Part shown: in pieces, positions 7,135 through 9,649 of the stretch
Layout of the letters: each line of letters opens with the position of its first letter
How positions within the stretch are numbered: position 1 is the first letter of the stretch
From: Armatimonadota bacterium
GTDB taxonomy: Bacteria > Armatimonadota > SYMT01
Assembly (NCBI GenBank): GCA_020696885.1
Contig: JAJFMS010000056.1
Span: 1-9,649, forward strand
Length of the DNA stretch: 9,649 nt
Direction of reading: 5' to 3'
Notes under the pieces: generated by a model
Databases searched by the model: none
Told to the model about the DNA's origin: nothing
What the model saw: only the letters and a program-made list of their open reading frames with translations
Position numbers and translations under genes: made by a program

Positions 7135-8004
7135 GTGAAAATCGGTTTCCGTATCCCCGGCAAGGCCCGGGAGGTCTCGTTCGAAGAGCTTTGTGGCTGG
7201 GCAGTGGACACCGGTTTCGGGTCGATCGACCTTGCGAGCCCGGACGCGGAGCAGATCGCCGCCGCCCGAGCCGCGGGGCTGGAGATCGGCACCATCGATC
7301 TGCCGGTGCCGGCCCTGCGCGGGATGCTCACCGCGGATCCGGAGAAGCAGCAGTCCGGCCTGGACGCGGTGAAGGCCGCGATCGACGGCACCGCGGACGC
7401 CGGCTGCAGCCGGATGTTCTTTGTGCTGCTGCCGGAAGATGTCGCGCAGAAGCGGGCCGACAGCTTCGCGATCTGGAAGGAGACGTTCCCGGCCGTGATC
7501 GCGCATGCGGAGGCGCGTGGGGTCCGGCTGGCGCTGGAGGGGTGGCCGGGGCCCGCGCCGCACTACCCGGCGCTGGGCTGCACCCCCGAGATGTGGCGCG
7601 CGATGTTTGCGGCGGTCCCTTCGGCCTCGTTCGGGCTCAACTTCGATCCGTCGCACCTCGCCCGGATCGGCATCGACTGGCGCCGGGCGCTGGACGAGTT
7701 CGGAGACCGCGTGATCCACGTCCACGGCAAGGATACGGACATGGATCCGGAGCGCCTGTACGAGCACGGCAGCCTGGGCCCGACCTTCCGGAAGCCGGTA
7801 GGGTTCAGCGAGAGCTGGTGGCGCTACACCATCCCCGGTGAGGGCGTAGTGGACTGGTGCCGCCTCATTGGTCGCCTGGAGGACTTCGGGTTCGACGGGG
7901 TGGTGAGCGTGGAGCTTGAGGACTATCGGTATCATGAGACGTGGGCCCTGCAAGCAGACGGCCTGCGCCGCAGCCGGGAGCACCTGGCCCGCTGGGTCCG
8001 CTAG
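7135..8004 (+). CDS. Sugar phosphate isomerase/epimerase family TIM-barrel protein
   Basis: This 289-residue protein belongs to the xylose isomerase-like / AP endonuclease 2 TIM-barrel superfamily, whose members isomerise or epimerise keto-sugars or act on inositol derivatives with a divalent metal. The start is GTG at 7135, 9 bases after GGGGAG. Likely metal ligands and active-site residues are visible in the expected order: E135 in RLALEGWPG, D171 and H174 in LNFDPSHL, H197 in VIHVHGKD, and E260 in VVSVELED. The length fits the family and no signal peptide is seen. It follows the Gfo/Idh/MocA gene by 84 bases; such pairs are common in sugar and inositol breakdown clusters. The two products probably act in sequence on one substrate. 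The exact reaction cannot be told from sequence alone, and 2-keto-myo-inositol-type or hexulose-type substrates are both possible. Confidence 0.9.
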   Translation: MKIGFRIPGKAREVSFEELCGWAVDTGFGSIDLASPDAEQIAAARAAGLEIGTIDLPVPALRGMLTADPEKQQSGLDAVKAAIDGTADAGCSRMFFVLLPEDVAQKRADSFAIWKETFPAVIAHAEARGVRLALEGWPGPAPHYPALGCTPEMWRAMFAAVPSASFGLNFDPSHLARIGIDWRRALDEFGDRVIHVHGKDTDMDPERLYEHGSLGPTFRKPVGFSESWWRYTIPGEGVVDWCRLIGRLEDFGFDGVVSVELEDYRYHETWALQADGLRRSREHLARWVR

Positions 8005-8023
8005 GCGACCGTAGTAGGCAGAA

Positions 8024-8095
8024 TTACCACCAAGACACGAAGGCACTAAGAGAGGTTTCCCGGTTCCTCCTCGTGCCTTGGGGTCCTGGTGGTGA
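8024..8095. repeat. Inverted-repeat element A (ACCACNAAG-CACGAAG family)
   Basis: The left arm 8024-8046 (TTACCACCAAGACACGAAGG onward) and right arm 8073-8095 (ending TCCTGGTGGTGA) are imperfect reverse complements. They enclose about 26 bases. The element begins 19 bases after the isomerase stop codon, so it could act as a 3' hairpin for that transcript. It is the most degenerate of the three related elements in this spacer. Confidence 0.65.
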
Positions 8096-8101
8096 CGAGT
8101 C

Positions 8102-8287
8102 GGGCGAGCCCGAGGGGCAGTCCGGATCAGCCTTGACCGCCACGAGAGGCGGGAACGGGACCCGTAGTACCACTGCGGACCCTGCGGAATTCACCACAAA
8201 GACATGAGGGCACGAAGAGCAGGTTTTCCGGGCTCCACTTCGTGTCTTTGTGCCTTTGTGGTGATGAAACGGGCGAGCCCGAGGGGC
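8102..8287. repeat. Direct repeat flanking elements A and B (GGGCGAGCCCGAGGGGC)
   Basis: The 17-base sequence GGGCGAGCCCGAGGGGC occurs at 8102-8118 just after element A and at 8271-8287 just after element B, 169 bases apart. In both places it continues with a near-identical stretch ending GATCAG. The leading GAAT at 8021 and 8187 is also shared. Elements A and B with their flanks therefore look like two copies of one unit of about 166-169 bases. Confidence 0.7.
8191..8264. repeat. Inverted-repeat element B (ACCACNAAG-CACGAAG family)
   Basis: The left arm 8191-8217 (TCACCACAAAGACATGAGGG onward) and right arm 8238-8264 (CTTCGTGTCTTTGTGCCTTT onward) pair at 22 of 27 positions, with a 20-base loop. 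The ends match those of elements A and C. The hairpin could form in RNA from either strand. Motifs of this look are common intergenic repeats in several GC-rich phyla; their origin and role are not settled by this sequence. Confidence 0.75.
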
Positions 8288-8304
8288 GGCCCAGATCAGT
8301 AGTA

Positions 8305-8334
8305 CCGGACGCTGCCAGCTGCGACAGCGTCCGG
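8305..8334. repeat. Perfect 10-bp stem hairpin
   Basis: CCGGACGCTG (8305-8314) and CAGCGTCCGG (8325-8334) are exact reverse complements around a 10-base loop. The stem is GC-rich and should be stable. No T-tract follows on either strand, so it is not a standard intrinsic terminator. It could be a factor-dependent stop, an RNA stabiliser or a protein site. Bases 8335-8491 between it and element C hold nothing I recognise. Confidence 0.6.
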
Positions 8335-8491
8335 ATAGCGTGAGGACGACACTAATGTCCTGGTTTCGTCGCACCCCTGAAGGGCCGTGAGATCTGGGGC
8401 AGGTGCCCGCGCCCTGGGGAGACCGTCCTTCCCTCTACCAGCACCTCCGGTCCAACCTCGGCACCGCGGACGAGCGGTTGACCGGGACGCC

Positions 8492-8650
8492 GGGGGATTT
8501 ACCACAAAGGCACGAAGAAGTGTGGTTGGAAGGGCAAATTGGGCCAGGAAGCTCGGTTTGGGCACTGGCAGTCTCATCATGCCGTAACGCGCGACTAATT
8601 GGCTCGCCTGTCTCCTCTTGGTGTCTTCGTGCCTTTGTGGTAAATCCCCC
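8492..8650. repeat. Element C: 159-bp element with perfect 26-bp terminal inverted repeats
   Basis: Positions 8492-8517 (GGGGGATTTACCACAAAGGC onward to CACGAAG) are the exact reverse complement of 8625-8650. The inner 107 bases carry no open frame I would call a gene and do not match the inner parts of A or B. No clear target duplication flanks the ends. A weak promoter-like pair, TTGGTG (8618-8623) and TAAATC (8641-8646) with 17 bases between, overlaps the right end and points to pnuC. It could be a small non-autonomous mobile element or a REP-like unit. Confidence 0.75.
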
Positions 8651-8715
8651 TTCCGAGAAGCCCGGCCCCGAAGTGCGCACAGGGAAACCGGTAGTGGGCG
8701 TGCAACGGCTACCGC

Positions 8716-9396
8716 GTGAAGCGCGCTGACGTCCTGATCGGATTCATTTTGGGCCTCGGGTTGCTCCTGAGCTCGTGGCTGGGTTGGCTGCGGCTGGAGT
8801 GGACGGAGGCGCTGGGCTTTGTCACCGGGGGCGCCTGCGTGTACCTGGTGGTCCGGGAGCACATCTGGAACTTCCCGGTCGGCATCGCCAACAACGTCTT
8901 CTTCTTCGTGCTGTTCTACCGCAGCCGGCTCTACGGCGATGCGTGGCTCCAGGTGGTCTACCTGGGCCTCGCGGTCCACGGCTGGTATTTCTGGCTCCAC
9001 GGCGGCGAGAACCGGACGGCACGCCGGCTGGGCTACGCCTCGGTGCGCACGCGAGCTGCGGTGGCGGCGTGCGTGCTGCTCGGCACGCTGGCGATGATCC
9101 CGCTGCTCCGGGCGGTCCACGACCCGGCTCCGGTGCTGGACGCGTTCACGACGTGCCTGAGCCTCGGCGCGCAGTTCCTGCTCAACCGGAAGTCGATCGA
9201 GAACTGGTATCTCTGGATCACGGCGGACGTGCTCTACGTCTACCTGTATCTGGCGCGCGGGCTGCAGCTCACCGCGGTGCTGTACTCGGTGTTCCTCTGC
9301 CTGTGCGTGGCGGGGCTGGTGAGCTGGCAGCGGTCGCTGCGACAGGAGAGCGCGTTCGCCGCGGTGGACCCGGGGCCGGTCGGCGGTGCTGCCTGA
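8716..9396 (+). CDS. pnuC: Nicotinamide riboside transporter PnuC
   Basis: This is a 226-residue integral membrane protein of the PnuC family, which brings nicotinamide riboside (or a related NAD precursor) across the inner membrane by facilitated diffusion. About seven hydrophobic segments are visible, starting near residues 6-24 and 31-46. Family-type features include WNFPVGIANNVFFFVLFY (51-68), the aromatic run YLGLAVHGWYFWL (82-94), and the C-terminal part NWYLWITADVLYVYLYLARG (163-182), followed by a final TM segment ending GLVSW. GTG at 8716 is the only usual start after an in-frame TAG at 8692-8694. No strong ribosome binding site precedes it. The nadR-like gene follows after 17 bases and salvages the same precursor, which strongly supports the call. 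The last 20 or so residues are probably a cytoplasmic tail. Confidence 0.92.
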   Translation: MKRADVLIGFILGLGLLLSSWLGWLRLEWTEALGFVTGGACVYLVVREHIWNFPVGIANNVFFFVLFYRSRLYGDAWLQVVYLGLAVHGWYFWLHGGENRTARRLGYASVRTRAAVAACVLLGTLAMIPLLRAVHDPAPVLDAFTTCLSLGAQFLLNRKSIENWYLWITADVLYVYLYLARGLQLTAVLYSVFLCLCVAGLVSWQRSLRQESAFAAVDPGPVGGAA

Positions 9397-9413
9397 CCCG
9401 AAGAGGAGTGCTT

Positions 9414-9649
9414 GTGACGCGCGGACTGGTAATCGGCAAGTTCTATCCGCCCCACCGGGGCCACAAGTACCTGATCGACAGCGGCCGCGCGCAGGTGGAC
9501 GAGTTGACGGTGATCATCTGCGGGAAGCCGGACGAGGTTCCGGCCGGGGAGCTTCGGGCTGCGTGGCTGCAGGAGATCCATCCGGACGCGCGCGTGCTGC
9601 TGGTGAACGACCAGCTCGATCCCGACGACTCCCAGGCCTGGGCGGAGTA
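9414..9649 (+). CDS. nadR: NadR-type nicotinamide-nucleotide adenylyltransferase (N-terminal part, cut by the right edge)
   Basis: The frame is open from GTG at 9414 to the window edge, giving 78 full codons. GAGGAG at 9403-9408 sits 5 bases upstream; an in-frame GTG at 9408 overlaps that site and is less likely. The protein begins with a nucleotidyltransferase fold: LVIGKFYPPHRGHKYLID contains the GxFxPxHxGH nucleotide-binding motif (8-17), and VDELTVIICGKP is the next strand. The ELRAAWLQEIHPD segment is typical of NadR-like proteins. The N-terminal helix-turn-helix repressor domain of the enterobacterial NadR is absent. In full-length relatives a C-terminal ribosylnicotinamide kinase domain follows; here it would lie outside the window. 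The gene is 17 bases after pnuC, so imported nicotinamide riboside could be phosphorylated and adenylated to NAD by its product. Confidence 0.9.
   Translation, partial: MTRGLVIGKFYPPHRGHKYLIDSGRAQVDELTVIICGKPDEVPAGELRAAWLQEIHPDARVLLVNDQLDPDDSQAWAE

Noticed and set aside
5911..8046. 711-codon open frame on the minus strand across the oxidoreductase and isomerase genes
   Set aside because: It spans two well-supported plus-strand genes and their gap, and has no recognisable motif.
8400..8715. NAD- or nicotinamide-responsive riboswitch before pnuC
   Set aside because: The region is taken up by element C and GC-rich unique sequence; I could not recognise any conserved riboswitch core by eye. A covariance-model search would be decisive.
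8296..9120. 274-codon minus-strand frame across element C and the start of pnuC
   Set aside because: It runs through the inverted repeats and is antisense to a clear membrane transporter; the product has no family features.

Overview
The window is GC-rich bacterial chromosomal DNA, apart from a few AT-rich promoter-like patches. All four plus-strand genes start with GTG. The mix includes a large WD40-repeat protein, a nucleotide cyclase fused to a STAND ATPase, a Gfo/Idh/MocA dehydrogenase beside a sugar isomerase, and many intergenic inverted repeats. This suits a free-living environmental bacterium of a group such as Gemmatimonadota, Armatimonadota or Planctomycetota. There is no ribosomal or other marker gene, so the phylum is only a guess.

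The left half (1-5640) is transcribed leftward. A class III nucleotide cyclase / NB-ARC / TPR protein (3052-5640) is followed, after about 640 bases of repeat-rich spacer, by a putatively exported 14-blade WD40 protein (2409 down to 1) whose C-terminus lies outside the window. The last visible part of that protein resembles the linker found in bacterial WD40-caspase fusions. The spacer (2410-3051) holds three degenerate copies of a repeat of about 144 bases, a long imperfect hairpin, a good promoter for the WD40 gene, and a small hairpin over its ribosome binding site.

The right half is transcribed rightward. A divergent spacer with a 19-base inverted repeat (5641-5988) precedes a two-gene unit: a Gfo/Idh/MocA oxidoreductase (5989-7050) and a sugar phosphate isomerase/epimerase-like TIM barrel (7135-8004). 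These probably work on the same sugar or polyol, whose identity the sequence does not show. A 711-base gene-free spacer (8005-8715) follows. It carries three elements built on an ACCACAAAG-CACGAAG type terminal motif. Two form a tandem pair with shared flanks; the third has perfect 26-base inverted ends. A strong 10-bp hairpin also lies there.

The window ends in an NAD salvage operon. pnuC (8716-9396) encodes a nicotinamide riboside transporter. It is followed after 17 bases by nadR (9414 to the edge, partial), which encodes the nucleotidyltransferase thought to act on the imported precursor. No tRNA, rRNA, CRISPR array, transposase or phage gene was seen. The points most worth a second look are the WD40/caspase-like gene beside the STAND cyclase and the two families of intergenic repeats.
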